DNA from: Laedolimicola ammoniilytica
GTDB taxonomy: Bacteria > Bacillota > Clostridia > Lachnospirales > Lachnospiraceae
Direction: 5' to 3'
NCBI RefSeq assembly: GCF_025567165.1
Contig: NZ_JAOQKC010000008.1
Coordinates: 62,001-126,000, forward strand
DNA length: 64,000 nt
Positions 1 to 8,411 of this stretch are shown here, in pieces. Position 1 is the first letter of the stretch. Each line of letters opens with the position of its first letter. Both the position numbers and the translations under genes were made by a program. A model generated the notes under the pieces. It had not been told where the DNA came from, ran no database searches, and was given only the letters and a program-made list of their open reading frames with translations.

Positions 1-736
1 GGCAGAGTGCAACGAATACAGCTGTGTGCGCCGGGTTATCGGCGTAGTCAGCGGCAAGGGAGGCGTGGGAAAATCCATGGTGACTGCGTCTCTGGCCAAT
101 GAGCTGGCGGCGAAGGGCTACCAGGTAGGTATCCTGGACGCGGATATCACAGGTCCGTCCATTCCGAGAATGTATGGGGTACACGGTCCGGCAGAGGGCA
201 GCGATATGGGAATTGAGCCGCGGCTTACCAAGAATGGTATCAAGCTCATGTCCATGAACCTGCTGCTTCCCACAGAGGACACTCCGGTGATCTGGAGAGG
301 CCCGATCATCGCCAATATTGTAAAGCAGTTCTGGACCGACGTAATCTGGGGCGATCTGGATTATCTGCTGGTGGATATGCCGCCTGGAACCGGCGACGTG
401 CCCCTGACTGTATTCCAGTCCCTGCCGGTCAACGAGATTGTAGTCGTGACCTCTCCCCAGGATCTGGTACAGCTGATCGTGAAGAAGGCGCTGAGTATGG
501 CAGATCAGATGAAGATTCCGGTAAAGGGTGTGGTGGAGAATTATTCCTGGCTGGAGTGCCCGGACTGCGGAAAGAAGCTTTATCCCTTCGGCAAGAGCCA
601 TCTGGAGGAAATCGCAGGTGAGGAGAAGCTGCAGATTATCGGACGCGTTCCCATGAAGCCGGAATTCGCCGAAGCTGCGGATGCGGGTGAATTTGATAAG
701 GTGAGAAATCCTTATCTGGATGTGGATTTTGAATAG
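1..736 (+). CDS. mrp: Mrp/NBP35-family P-loop ATPase (iron-sulfur carrier), 5' truncated by the window
   Basis: The reading frame is open from the first base, so the true start lies upstream; the GTG at 26 is not a convincing start because family members carry a short Cys-rich N-terminus here, and C-x6-C residues are visible just before it. The P-loop with the deviant Walker A GKGGVGKS, the DMPPGTGD box and a CPDCGKK pair near the C-terminus are all present. Mrp/ApbC proteins bind and hand over Fe-S clusters in the cytoplasm and hydrolyse ATP. The gene is followed directly by an intrinsic terminator, so it is probably the last gene of its operon. Family assignment is secure; the physiological client is unknown. 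Confidence 0.93.
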   Translation, partial: AECNEYSCVRRVIGVVSGKGGVGKSMVTASLANELAAKGYQVGILDADITGPSIPRMYGVHGPAEGSDMGIEPRLTKNGIKLMSMNLLLPTEDTPVIWRGPIIANIVKQFWTDVIWGDLDYLLVDMPPGTGDVPLTVFQSLPVNEIVVVTSPQDLVQLIVKKALSMADQMKIPVKGVVENYSWLECPDCGKKLYPFGKSHLEEIAGEEKLQIIGRVPMKPEFAEAADAGEFDKVRNPYLDVDFE

Positions 737-756
737 GAAAATCAAAAGAAATGTGG

Positions 757-799
757 AAAAGGATTCGCCGGGACTTGGGAAAGACCGGCGAATCCTTTT
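757..799 (+). terminator. Intrinsic terminator after mrp
   Basis: A perfect 14-bp stem (757-770 with 786-799) encloses a 15-nt loop, and the right arm ends in TTTT. It lies 21 bases after the mrp stop codon. An ATG at 751, in frame with the next gene, lies at the foot of this hairpin and is therefore not a likely start. Confidence 0.8.
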
Positions 800-840
800 G
801 GATACCCGAAAATCTGGAGATAAAAGAGAAAGGGAACAGA

Positions 841-2166
841 ATGGAGCGCAGAGAGATTTATACGAAGATCACAGGAAAGGCTGAGACCATGAAACAGGAG
901 CTGGTGAAGATCCGGAGGGATTTTCATCGCTATCCGGAGCTGGGATGGATGGAAATGCGGACATCCTCTATCATTGCATCTTATTTGAAAAGAGTTGGCT
1001 GTGACGAGGTGCTGGTGGGACGCGATGTGTGTCTGGATGAAGCGCGGATGGGTCTGCCTGCGGATGAGGTGTTGGACCGGCATTATGAGGAGGCGGCGGC
1101 CCAGGAGGGCACAGAGCTTGCGTATCTGTCCGATACAAAAGGTGGATTCACCGGTGTGGTTGGAATCTTGCGCTGCGGCGAAGGACCAACGGTGGCATTC
1201 CGGTTTGATATGGACGCGCTGCCGGTGCTGGAGTGCAAGGAAGAGGCACATTATCCGACAAAAGAGGGGTTTGCGTCCCGCAATACGGGTGTCATGCATG
1301 CCTGCGGCCATGACGGCCATATGACGGTAGGACTGGGAACGGCCAAAATTCTCTGCGAGCTGCGGGAACAGCTTCACGGAACCGTGAAATTTATCTTCCA
1401 GCCAGCGGAGGAAGGCGTGCGCGGAGCGAAGTCCATTGTGGAGCACGGACATCTGGACGATGTGGATTATGTGCTGGGCGCCCATATGGGAGGCGGACTG
1501 GAGCAGAAGGAAGCAGCCATCGGAATCGGTGACGGCGAGAGTCTGGCTACTGTAAAGTATGATGTGGAATTTTATGGAAAAGGCTCCCATGCGGCGGCTT
1601 CTCCGGAAGAAGGGAAAAACGCTATGTTGGCCATGGCTACGGCGATATTGAATCTGCACGCCATTCCCCGGAGTGGTAAGGGAGATACCCGGGTAAATGT
1701 GGGAAGGGTTGTGGCAGGTACCGGACGGAATATTATCTGTGAGCATGCGCACATGGAGATGGAAGTCCGGGGCATGACCACGGAGGCCAATACCTATATG
1801 AAGGAGTATGCCGAGCGGATTATCCGCAGCGCGGCCGAAATGCACGACTGCACCTGCGAGATGAAGCTCATGGGCGCAGCCATGAATGGAATCAATGATG
1901 ACGCGCTGTCGGATCGGCTGGCGAAGGTTTGTGAGGAGGATTTGCATCTGCCGGTGGTTCGGCTGAAGAAGGGCGGAGCCGGAGGCAGTGAGGATTATTC
2001 TTATATGTCGGAACGGGTGCAGAGCCATGGCGGACAGTCCTGCTATTTTATGAATCTGAGCTGCTGCACAGGTACGCTTCATAACGAACGGTTTAATTTC
2101 TGGGAGGAAGCCCTTGTCAATGGGGTGAAGGCCTTCTGCGGAATTGCGGTTGAGTTGTTGCAGTAA
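841..2166 (+). CDS. M20 family amidohydrolase/metallopeptidase (AbgA-like)
   Basis: A 441-residue cytoplasmic zinc hydrolase. The MDALPV box (residues 124-129), HACGHDGH metal motif (153-160) and QPAEEG motif (187-192, with the general-base and metal glutamates) are those of M20D amidohydrolases, followed by the lid/dimerisation domain and a C-terminal HNERFNF segment. Closest in kind are aminobenzoyl-glutamate hydrolase subunit A (AbgA) and indole-amino-acid hydrolases, which cleave N-acyl or peptide-like amide bonds; the substrate cannot be read from sequence. The ATG at 841 is chosen over an in-frame ATG at 751 because it has an AAAGGG site 8 bases upstream and lies after the mrp terminator. 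It appears monocistronic. Confidence 0.88.
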   Translation: MERREIYTKITGKAETMKQELVKIRRDFHRYPELGWMEMRTSSIIASYLKRVGCDEVLVGRDVCLDEARMGLPADEVLDRHYEEAAAQEGTELAYLSDTKGGFTGVVGILRCGEGPTVAFRFDMDALPVLECKEEAHYPTKEGFASRNTGVMHACGHDGHMTVGLGTAKILCELREQLHGTVKFIFQPAEEGVRGAKSIVEHGHLDDVDYVLGAHMGGGLEQKEAAIGIGDGESLATVKYDVEFYGKGSHAAASPEEGKNAMLAMATAILNLHAIPRSGKGDTRVNVGRVVAGTGRNIICEHAHMEMEVRGMTTEANTYMKEYAERIIRSAAEMHDCTCEMKLMGAAMNGINDDALSDRLAKVCEEDLHLPVVRLKKGGAGGSEDYSYMSERVQSHGGQSCYFMNLSCCTGTLHNERFNFWEEALVNGVKAFCGIAVELLQ

Positions 2167-2170
2167 AAAT

Positions 2171-2266
2171 GGACGGGCCGGGACTATGTTGTACACTGGA
2201 TAACAACATAGTCCCGGCCCTGTTTTTCAAGGTCGCGAAGAGGGGCTGTTTGCTGTGCAAAGGCGC
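2171..2266 (+). repeat. Long hairpin repeat, copy 1
   Basis: An 18-bp perfect stem (2175-2192 with 2203-2220) closes a 10-nt loop ACACTGGATA and is followed by TGTTTTT and a conserved tail ending near 2266. A second copy lies at 3697-3795, so the pair brackets the CapA-like gene. The hairpin could end transcription of the M20 gene, but conservation of the tail well beyond the T-run suggests more than a plain terminator. Confidence 0.8.
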
Positions 2267-2397
2267 CAGATGGGGAGTTGCGAATTTTTTTGAGTGGATA
2301 TAAATGATTTTTATGGATTTTGATAGAAAAATGGATAGTTGTATGTCTTTTTTGTGGATTGTAAAATGAGATCAGAAAATTAAGGAGGTATGGATTT

Positions 2398-3696
2398 ATG
2401 GGGAAGATGGCTTTTATTGCTACAGGGGACGCGTTTGTGACCAGGCGGATTCCGAAGGAAGGTTATGAGGGATTCGAGGAGCTGCAGGATGTGATTGGGA
2501 AGCATGATGTGGCGTTTTCCAATCTGGAAATGACGTTTCACAATCAGGAGGGGACACCTGCGGCTGTCAGCGGCGGAACCTGGGCGATGACGGATCCGCG
2601 TTGCCTGGATGATATGAAGCGCTATGGTTTTAATCTTTTTACGACGGCGAATAACCATAGCGGTGATTATGGGGAGAGTGGAATTCTGGCTACGATGCGC
2701 CATTTGCAGGAACGTGATATGGTCTTTTCCGGCACCGGTGCCAATATGGCGGAGGCGTCCCGTCCTTGTTATCTGGAGACGAGAAAGGGAAGGGTGGCGC
2801 TGATCAGCGTCTGTTCCACATTCAGCGACGCGAGTATTGCGGGTGGACAGTCTGGCGAGGTGTGTGGACGGCCGGGCTTAAGTCCCTTGCGTTTTTCTAC
2901 GACTTATCATGTGACGCAGGAATATTATGATATGGTGAAAAAGCTGGCGGAGGCTACGGATATCAATGCCTATGAAGATTACGGGATTAAGATTGGGTAT
3001 GTGAATCCGAAGCCGGAAGGCGTGGCGAACCTGGGCAAACACATTTTTAAGTTGGATACGGAAAATTGGGTGGATACTAAGCCGCAGCCCCGGGATATGG
3101 AGCGGATTGAGAAGGAGATCCAGGAAGCAAAGCGTCAGGCGGATGTGGTGCTGGTCAGTGCCCATGTGCATGAGACGGATCACAAAGATTTCGCAGTTCC
3201 ACCGCAGTTCCTTGAGATTTTTTCGAAGAAATGTATTGACGCTGGCGCGACGGTTGTGATTGGACATGGCCCCCATGAACTGCGGGGAATCGAAGTGTAT
3301 CACGGTGGTTTGATTCTGTATAGTCTCGGTAATTTTATTTTCCAGACGGAGACAGTGTCCATGCAGCCTTATGAAGCGTTTGCGAATAAGGGCCTTTCGA
3401 CGGATATGAAGGTCGGAGAGTTTATGAATCTGCGCAGTAAGAACGGTACAGTAGGGTATCCTACGCTGGAGAATATCTGGCGGTCGGTAATGGCGGCCTG
3501 GACGATGGAGGATGGTGTGCTGACACAGGTTCAGTTGTATCCGATTTCGCTGGGGATGGGAGAACTCAGGACGCGGAGAGGTACGCCGGTGATGGCGGAG
3601 AATGATGCGGTGCTTAGGTATCTGGCGGAGCTTAGCCGACCGTTTGGGACGGAGATCCGTATTGATGGCGGAGTTGGGTTTATTGATTTGAAATAG
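2398..3696 (+). CDS. CapA-family protein (PGA_cap metallophosphatase-like)
   Basis: 432 residues preceded by an AAGGAGGT site. The protein shows the CapA/PGA_cap order of motifs: TGDAF near the start, SNLEMTF, TTANNHSGDYG, SVCSTF, VSAHVHET and, late, VIGHGPHELRGIE followed by YSLGNFIF. These Asp/Asn/His residues form the metal site of the calcineurin-like fold. CapA proteins are linked to poly-gamma-glutamate capsule synthesis or attachment, but no capB/capC partner is nearby and there is no signal peptide or membrane segment, so a cytoplasmic hydrolase of unknown substrate is more likely than true capsule synthesis. The gene stands alone between two copies of a long hairpin repeat. Confidence 0.85.
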   Translation: MGKMAFIATGDAFVTRRIPKEGYEGFEELQDVIGKHDVAFSNLEMTFHNQEGTPAAVSGGTWAMTDPRCLDDMKRYGFNLFTTANNHSGDYGESGILATMRHLQERDMVFSGTGANMAEASRPCYLETRKGRVALISVCSTFSDASIAGGQSGEVCGRPGLSPLRFSTTYHVTQEYYDMVKKLAEATDINAYEDYGIKIGYVNPKPEGVANLGKHIFKLDTENWVDTKPQPRDMERIEKEIQEAKRQADVVLVSAHVHETDHKDFAVPPQFLEIFSKKCIDAGATVVIGHGPHELRGIEVYHGGLILYSLGNFIFQTETVSMQPYEAFANKGLSTDMKVGEFMNLRSKNGTVGYPTLENIWRSVMAAWTMEDGVLTQVQLYPISLGMGELRTRRGTPVMAENDAVLRYLAELSRPFGTEIRIDGGVGFIDLK

Positions 3697-3795
3697 GACG
3701 GCCGGGCCGGGGCTATGTTGTACACTGGATAACAACATCGCCCCGGCCCTGACTTTCGATGTCGCGAGGTGGGCTGTTTGCTGTGCAAAGGCACC
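3697..3795 (+). repeat. Long hairpin repeat, copy 2
   Basis: This copy has an 18-bp stem (3704-3721 with 3732-3749) with one mismatch, and the same ACACTGGATA loop as copy 1. It starts immediately after the CapA stop codon. Relative to copy 1, one stem pair is changed on both sides (A-T to G-C), as expected for a conserved structure. The downstream tail (GTCGCGA, GGGCTGTTTGCTGTGCAAAGG) is also shared. Confidence 0.8.
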
Positions 3796-3816
3796 TTAGG
3801 CAGAGGCGGGGTAATG

Positions 3817-3842
3817 GAGACGTTTGGGGCGTCTCTTTTTTT
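3817..3842 (+). terminator. Intrinsic terminator upstream of the radical-SAM operon
   Basis: A GAGACG/CGTCTC 6-bp stem with a 7-nt loop is followed by a run of T. It separates the CapA region from the next promoter. Confidence 0.7.
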
Positions 3843-3860
3843 ACTGGGGAAAACTTGCAC

Positions 3861-3920
3861 TTGTATCCCTGTTAGATATGTGATATAGTAAAACAAACAT
3901 ATGTTTCGAACGTATATTCG
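3861..3920 (+). promoter_or_regulatory. Promoter with two abutting LexA-like (SOS) boxes
   Basis: TTGTAT at 3861-3866, a 17-bp spacer and an extended -10 TGATATAGT (3881-3889) form a promoter. Immediately after it lie CAAACATATGTTTC (3894-3907) and CGAACGTATATTCG (3907-3920). These match the Gram-positive LexA/DinR box CGAACATATGTTCG at 11 and 12 of 14 positions and sit over the expected transcription start. Box placement fits repression by LexA; binding is inferred. Confidence 0.7.
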
Positions 3921-3952
3921 ATAACACAAAAGATGCAAGTGAGGTTTTTACC

Positions 3953-5383
3953 ATGACTTTTGTACAGGGACGGGCGGATTTACCTGTGATGGAGAAGCTG
4001 CGGATTCTGGCGGATGCGGCGAAGTTTGATGTGGCCTGTACCTCCAGCGGGGTGTCCAGAGGAAATTCCGGGCAGGGAATCGGTAATTGCATGGAGGCGG
4101 GGATCTGTCACAGCTTTGCGGCAGATGGGCGGTGTATATCGCTTCTGAAGATTTTATTTACCAATGAGTGTATTTTTAACTGCCGGTATTGTCTGAACCG
4201 GTGTTCCAATGACGTGCCGCGGGCTGCGTTTACGCCGTCCGAGGTCTGTGAGCTGACCATGGAATTCTATCGGAGAAATTACATCGAGGGACTTTTCTTA
4301 AGCTCTGGAATTGCAAAGAATCCGGACTATACCATGGAGCTTTTGTATGAAACCCTGTGGAAGCTGCGCCGGGAGTATCACTTTGGCGGATATATTCATG
4401 TGAAGGCGATTCCGGGGGCAGATCCGCTCCTGATAGAAAGGACGGGGTTCCTGGCAGATCGGATGAGCGTGAACCTGGAGCTTCCCACAGCGGAGGGACT
4501 CCGGATGCTGGCCCCGGCCAAGACCCGGGAGAAGATTCTGACTCCCATGCGGCAGATTCAGAATGGACGGCTGGAGTATGGGGAGCGGCTGCTGGGCGGC
4601 TCCGGAGCGCAGGAAAGCAGCGCATATGGGATAGACGACTATGGGACGAATCTGCCGCAGATTGTCGGAAAGAGTACGGATCTGGCCAGGCGGCGCAGCC
4701 GAGGACCTCAGTTTGTGCCGGCGGGGCAGTCAACCCAGATGATTATCGGGGCGACGCCGGAGAATGATTTTCAGATTATGTCGGTGGCGGAGTCGCTGTA
4801 TCAGAAGTTTGATTTGAAGCGGGTGTTTTATTCTGCCTTTGTGCGGGTGAATGATGACAGTACGTTGCCAGAACTTCCGGGCGGGCCGCCACTTTTACGG
4901 GAACACCGGCTCTATCAGGCGGACTGGCTGCTGCGGTATTACGGCTTTGAGGCCGGGGAGCTTTTATCTGAGGAACGGCCGAATTTTAACGTGCTTTTGG
5001 ATCCCAAGTGCGACTGGGCGCTCCGGCATCTGGAAGCGTTCCCGGTGGAGGTGAACCGGGCTTCTTATCAGACCCTTCTTCGGGTGCCGGGCATCGGCGT
5101 GAAGTCGGCTCAGAGGATTGTGAAGGCCAGGAGGCTTGGAACGGTGGATTTCCCGGATCTGAAACGGATGGGTGTGGTACTGAAGCGGGCGCTGTATTTT
5201 ATTACCTGCAGGGGAAAGACCATGTATCCGATCCGGATTGAGGAGGATTTTATTACCCGGAATCTTCTGGATGTGAAGGAACGGCTGCCTTATGGTATCA
5301 GCGGGGACGTGACGTACCGGCAGCTGTCGCTGTTTGATGATTACCGGGTGCCTCAGACAGATACGACTCGATTGCAGGCATGA
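3953..5383 (+). CDS. Putative DNA modification/repair radical SAM protein
   Basis: A 476-residue cytoplasmic radical SAM enzyme. The 4Fe-4S ligands are C73, C77 and C80 in the motif CIFNCRYC, and a helix-hairpin-helix DNA-binding motif (LLRVPGIGVKSAQRIVKAR) lies around residues 375-395. This matches the family annotated as 'putative DNA modification/repair radical SAM protein', which is commonly paired with a DUF4130 protein, as it is here with the next gene 43 bases downstream. The reaction is not established. The upstream double LexA-like box suggests damage-inducible expression. Family assignment is strong; a role in DNA repair is inferred from the HhH motif, partner and operator. Confidence 0.9.
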   Translation: MTFVQGRADLPVMEKLRILADAAKFDVACTSSGVSRGNSGQGIGNCMEAGICHSFAADGRCISLLKILFTNECIFNCRYCLNRCSNDVPRAAFTPSEVCELTMEFYRRNYIEGLFLSSGIAKNPDYTMELLYETLWKLRREYHFGGYIHVKAIPGADPLLIERTGFLADRMSVNLELPTAEGLRMLAPAKTREKILTPMRQIQNGRLEYGERLLGGSGAQESSAYGIDDYGTNLPQIVGKSTDLARRRSRGPQFVPAGQSTQMIIGATPENDFQIMSVAESLYQKFDLKRVFYSAFVRVNDDSTLPELPGGPPLLREHRLYQADWLLRYYGFEAGELLSEERPNFNVLLDPKCDWALRHLEAFPVEVNRASYQTLLRVPGIGVKSAQRIVKARRLGTVDFPDLKRMGVVLKRALYFITCRGKTMYPIRIEEDFITRNLLDVKERLPYGISGDVTYRQLSLFDDYRVPQTDTTRLQA

Positions 5384-5426
5384 AGAAGAGATGGGATAGA
5401 GCAGGATGGGAGGAGAGAACGCCTGT

Positions 5427-6185
5427 ATGACGGTTTTTGTATGTGAAGACAGCCTGGACGGGATTCTGACCGGCGTCTATGACGCCTGGGACAGTCGTCT
5501 GGGGCACAGTGGGGTGAGACTTAAGACGGCGGATACGGATACCTATGAGTTGTTTTGTGAGTACCGGGAGGTGGCGACGGATATGGAAAAGGCGGAGAAG
5601 GTGCTTCGGACGGTACTGCGCCGGATGGGCGAGGAAGCCCGGGAGGCGATCTGCTATGCCTGCGCCTGCCCCAATCCGGATAAGGCAGACGCCATCTACC
5701 GGCTGATTGCGCGGGGACTTTCCATGGAGGACGGGACGAAGGCGGTACATTATCTGCAGGATCCGTCCATAGCCCTGGTGATGAAGCTGCGGCAGAAGGC
5801 CTGGCATGAAGCACATCGGATGCTGGGTTTTCTGCGGTTTGAAGAGCTGCCGGGTGGGGTACTGTACGCCCGGATGGAGCCGCCGTATGCGGTGCTGCCG
5901 CTGATTGCGCCTCATTTTGCGGACCGGTTTCGGCAGGAGAACTGGATTATCCATGATTTGAAGCGGGGACTGCTGGCGCTGCACCCGGCGGGTGGCTGGT
6001 GGGTGCTGACGGACGATCGGGAGCTGAATCAGAAGTTCCTTACAGGGCGCTCGGAACGGGAGGAGGAGTTTCAGGCTCTCTGGAAGACCTTCTGTCAGAC
6101 CATCGCCATTGAGGAACGGCGGAATCCCCGTTGCCAGCAGACACTGCTTCCGCTCCGCTTCCGGCCGCATATGAATGAATTTTAG
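5427..6185 (+). CDS. DUF4130 probable DNA metabolism protein, partner of the radical SAM protein
   Basis: 252 residues from the ATG at 5427, chosen because GGAGGAG lies about 11 bases upstream; an in-frame ATG at 5406 would itself overlap that site. The N-terminus (VFVCEDSLDGILTGVYDAW) and the middle region (LRQKAWHEAHRMLGFLRFEEL, then YAVLPLIAPHFADRF) match the DUF4130 'probable DNA metabolism' family, normally encoded next to the radical SAM/HhH protein. The enzymatic role is unknown; the pair is assumed to act together on DNA. It is co-transcribed with the gene before it and would share its putative LexA control. Confidence 0.87.
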   Translation: MTVFVCEDSLDGILTGVYDAWDSRLGHSGVRLKTADTDTYELFCEYREVATDMEKAEKVLRTVLRRMGEEAREAICYACACPNPDKADAIYRLIARGLSMEDGTKAVHYLQDPSIALVMKLRQKAWHEAHRMLGFLRFEELPGGVLYARMEPPYAVLPLIAPHFADRFRQENWIIHDLKRGLLALHPAGGWWVLTDDRELNQKFLTGRSEREEEFQALWKTFCQTIAIEERRNPRCQQTLLPLRFRPHMNEF

Positions 6186-6270
6186 ACAGACAGGGAAAAT
6201 AGCAGATAAAAGTACGGAAAAAAATACAAAATTACCGCGGGAAAATAAGCCCGTTGTGTCGCCTGTTGAA

Positions 6271-6299
6271 TTGACACTGTAAAAATTTCATAGTACACT
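6271..6299 (+). promoter_or_regulatory. Promoter for hom
   Basis: A consensus TTGACA (6271-6276), 17-bp spacer and TACACT (6294-6299) lie about 100 bases before hom. No T-box or riboswitch fold was recognised in the short leader. Confidence 0.65.
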
Positions 6300-6400
6300 G
6301 TATACAGAAATCAGCAAAATCCTGTATCCGGGCCAAAATGTTGGAAAGGCATAGAACGAGGCGCGGGCAGCAGGATATTTGACAGGCAGGAGAAAAGACA

Positions 6401-7699
6401 ATGAATGACGTTCATGTAATCAAGGCCGCGCTTCTGGGCGCGGGAACCGTCGGAAGCGGCGTGTATGATATTTTGCAGTGGCAGAAGGATGAGATGCCGA
6501 AGAAGCTGGGCGCTGTGGTGGAGCTGAAGAAGATTCTGGTCCGCGATACGAAGAAGCAACGAGAGGGCATGGACAGCAGTCTCTTTACCGATAACTGGAA
6601 AGAGATTCTGGAGGATCCGGAGATCGAGATCATCATCGAGGTCATGGGCGGCATCGAACCGGCGAAGACTTATATCACCGAGGCGCTGCATGCAGGCAAG
6701 CATGTGGTGACAGCCAACAAGGACCTGCTGGCGGAGCACGGCAGGGAGGTGCTGGACGCGGCGGCGGAGCATGGCTGCGACCTGATGTTTGAGGCTGCAG
6801 TGGCAGGCGGCATTCCGATTATCCGCCCGCTGAAGCAGTGTCTGGCGGCGAACCACCTGACGGAAGTAATGGGTATCGTCAATGGCACCACCAATTACAT
6901 TCTGACGAAGATGACCAAAGATCACATGGAATTTTCCGATGCGCTGGCTCTGGCAACGAAGCTGGGCTATGCGGAGGCGGATCCCACTGCCGATGTGGAG
7001 GGCTACGACGCGGCCCGCAAGGTGGCGATTATGGCTTCCATCGCCTTCAATTCCCGCGTGACCTTCTCTGATGTGTATACACAGGGTATCACGAAGATTA
7101 CAGCAGCAGATATCGCCTATGCCACCGAGATGGGCATGGTGATTAAGCTTCTGGGCGTGGCCCGCAATACGGATACCGGTATCGAGGCAGGCGTTTATCC
7201 GATGCTGATTCCGGCGGATCACCCGCTGGCAGGCGTCAACGATTCTTTCAACGCCGTCTTTGTACACGGCGACGCCGTAGATGACGCCATGTTCCAGGGC
7301 CGCGGAGCCGGAAAGCTTCCTACCGGCAGTGCGGTAGCAGGCGACATTTTCGAGGTGGCCCGGGACATCATGGCGGGCAGCACCGGAAGAATCAACTGTA
7401 CCTGCTACAAGGATCTGCGGATCAAGCCCGTCGACGAGGTGCGGAACCGCTATTTTATACGTATGGAAGTAGAAGACAGACCGGGCGTACTGGCCGCTAT
7501 CGCTTCCGTCTTTGGCAATAACCATGTGAGCATCTCCCAAGTCATCCAGAAGAGCGTGGGTGGTGGAACCGCAGAGCTGGTCATCATCACCGACCAGGTG
7601 GAGGAGCGCCATTTCAAGGACGCCCTTCTGGTGATGAACGAGATGTCCATCGTAAAAGAGATTCCTTCCGTACTTCGCGTATACGCGCAGAGTGAGTAA
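6401..7699 (+). CDS. hom: Homoserine dehydrogenase
   Basis: 432 residues. The N-terminal Rossmann nucleotide-binding motif (LLGAGTVGSGVYDIL), the catalytic domain with TANKDLLAEHG, EAAVAGGIPII and GIVNGTTNYILT, and a C-terminal ACT domain (about 350-430, VEDRPGVLAAIASVFGNNHVSI) are in the usual order and length. It reduces aspartate semialdehyde to homoserine in threonine, methionine and isoleucine synthesis; the ACT domain normally gives threonine feedback control. It heads a cluster with an HD-type alarmone hydrolase-like gene and an aspartate aminotransferase, which supplies aspartate to the same pathway. Confidence 0.96.
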   Translation: MNDVHVIKAALLGAGTVGSGVYDILQWQKDEMPKKLGAVVELKKILVRDTKKQREGMDSSLFTDNWKEILEDPEIEIIIEVMGGIEPAKTYITEALHAGKHVVTANKDLLAEHGREVLDAAAEHGCDLMFEAAVAGGIPIIRPLKQCLAANHLTEVMGIVNGTTNYILTKMTKDHMEFSDALALATKLGYAEADPTADVEGYDAARKVAIMASIAFNSRVTFSDVYTQGITKITAADIAYATEMGMVIKLLGVARNTDTGIEAGVYPMLIPADHPLAGVNDSFNAVFVHGDAVDDAMFQGRGAGKLPTGSAVAGDIFEVARDIMAGSTGRINCTCYKDLRIKPVDEVRNRYFIRMEVEDRPGVLAAIASVFGNNHVSISQVIQKSVGGGTAELVIITDQVEERHFKDALLVMNEMSIVKEIPSVLRVYAQSE

Positions 7700-7728
7700 G
7701 AAAAAACAGAGGGAGACAGAGACGGGGA

Positions 7729-8334
7729 ATGAAAAAAACACTGACATTACTGGATAAGGCGATCATATTCGCCACCAAGGCGCATTCGGGAGCCAGGCGA
7801 AAGGGTACGAACGTCCCGTATATTGTACACCCCATCGAGGCGGCGGCCATCGTATCGACCATGACAGACGACGAGGAGGTCATCGCGGCTGCCGTGCTCC
7901 ACGACGTCATCGAGGACACGGACGCCACGGAGGACGACCTGTATGCCCGTTTCGGCAGGCGGATCACCGAGCTGGTACTGGACGAGAGTGAGGACAAGCG
8001 GAGAACCCTTCCGGCGGCACTGACCTGGAAGACCAGAAAGCAGGAGACCATTACCTTTCTGGAGACAAAAGCCGACAGGGATGCTAAAATGCTGGCTCTG
8101 GCTGACAAACTGTCTAACTTACGTGCCATCCACCGGGATCAGTGCATCATTGGCGACAAAATCTGGGAACGTTTCAATGAAAAAAATAAAGAGATGCATG
8201 CCTGGATGTACCGTTCTATCGCGAAAGCGCTGGAAGAACTGAAGGATCATCCCACCTGGCAGGAATATAACCGCCTGGTAAAAGAAGTGTTCGGGGAAGA
8301 AAAGAGTGTTGACAACCCGACCGAAAAAGGATAA
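7729..8334 (+). CDS. HD-domain protein resembling small (p)ppGpp hydrolases (MESH1/RelA-SpoT hydrolase domain)
   Basis: 201 residues containing only the hydrolase-type HD domain: AHSGARRKG (H19), HPIEAA (H34), AAVLHDVIEDT (H58, D59, E62, D63) and LALADKLSNL with the fourth metal ligand Asp. This is the metal-binding pattern of RelA/SpoT hydrolase domains and stand-alone small alarmone hydrolases; synthetase, TGS and ACT domains are absent. It probably degrades (p)ppGpp or a related nucleotide. It begins 29 bases after hom and is likely co-transcribed with it, which would couple an amino-acid synthesis gene to alarmone turnover. Activity is inferred. Confidence 0.82.
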   Translation: MKKTLTLLDKAIIFATKAHSGARRKGTNVPYIVHPIEAAAIVSTMTDDEEVIAAAVLHDVIEDTDATEDDLYARFGRRITELVLDESEDKRRTLPAALTWKTRKQETITFLETKADRDAKMLALADKLSNLRAIHRDQCIIGDKIWERFNEKNKEMHAWMYRSIAKALEELKDHPTWQEYNRLVKEVFGEEKSVDNPTEKG

Positions 8335-8411
8335 TCTGCTACAGAGAAATCTGCAGCATGATTCATACTGCGAAGAGCAATCAGAAGCAGCAATAAGCGA
8401 ACAGGAGGAAC

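Noticed and set aside
742..2196. A 484-codon minus-strand reading frame over the M20 amidohydrolase gene
   Set aside because: It is antisense to a well-supported gene, has no domain or ribosome site, and its amino acid composition (many His, Arg, Leu) is that of a shadow frame.
4357..4767. A plus-frame ORF inside the radical SAM gene
   Set aside because: It is in another frame of a gene with clear motifs; Gly/Arg-rich composition is typical of such shadows.
6311..7747. A 478-codon minus-strand frame over hom
   Set aside because: Entirely antisense to homoserine dehydrogenase with no motif of its own.
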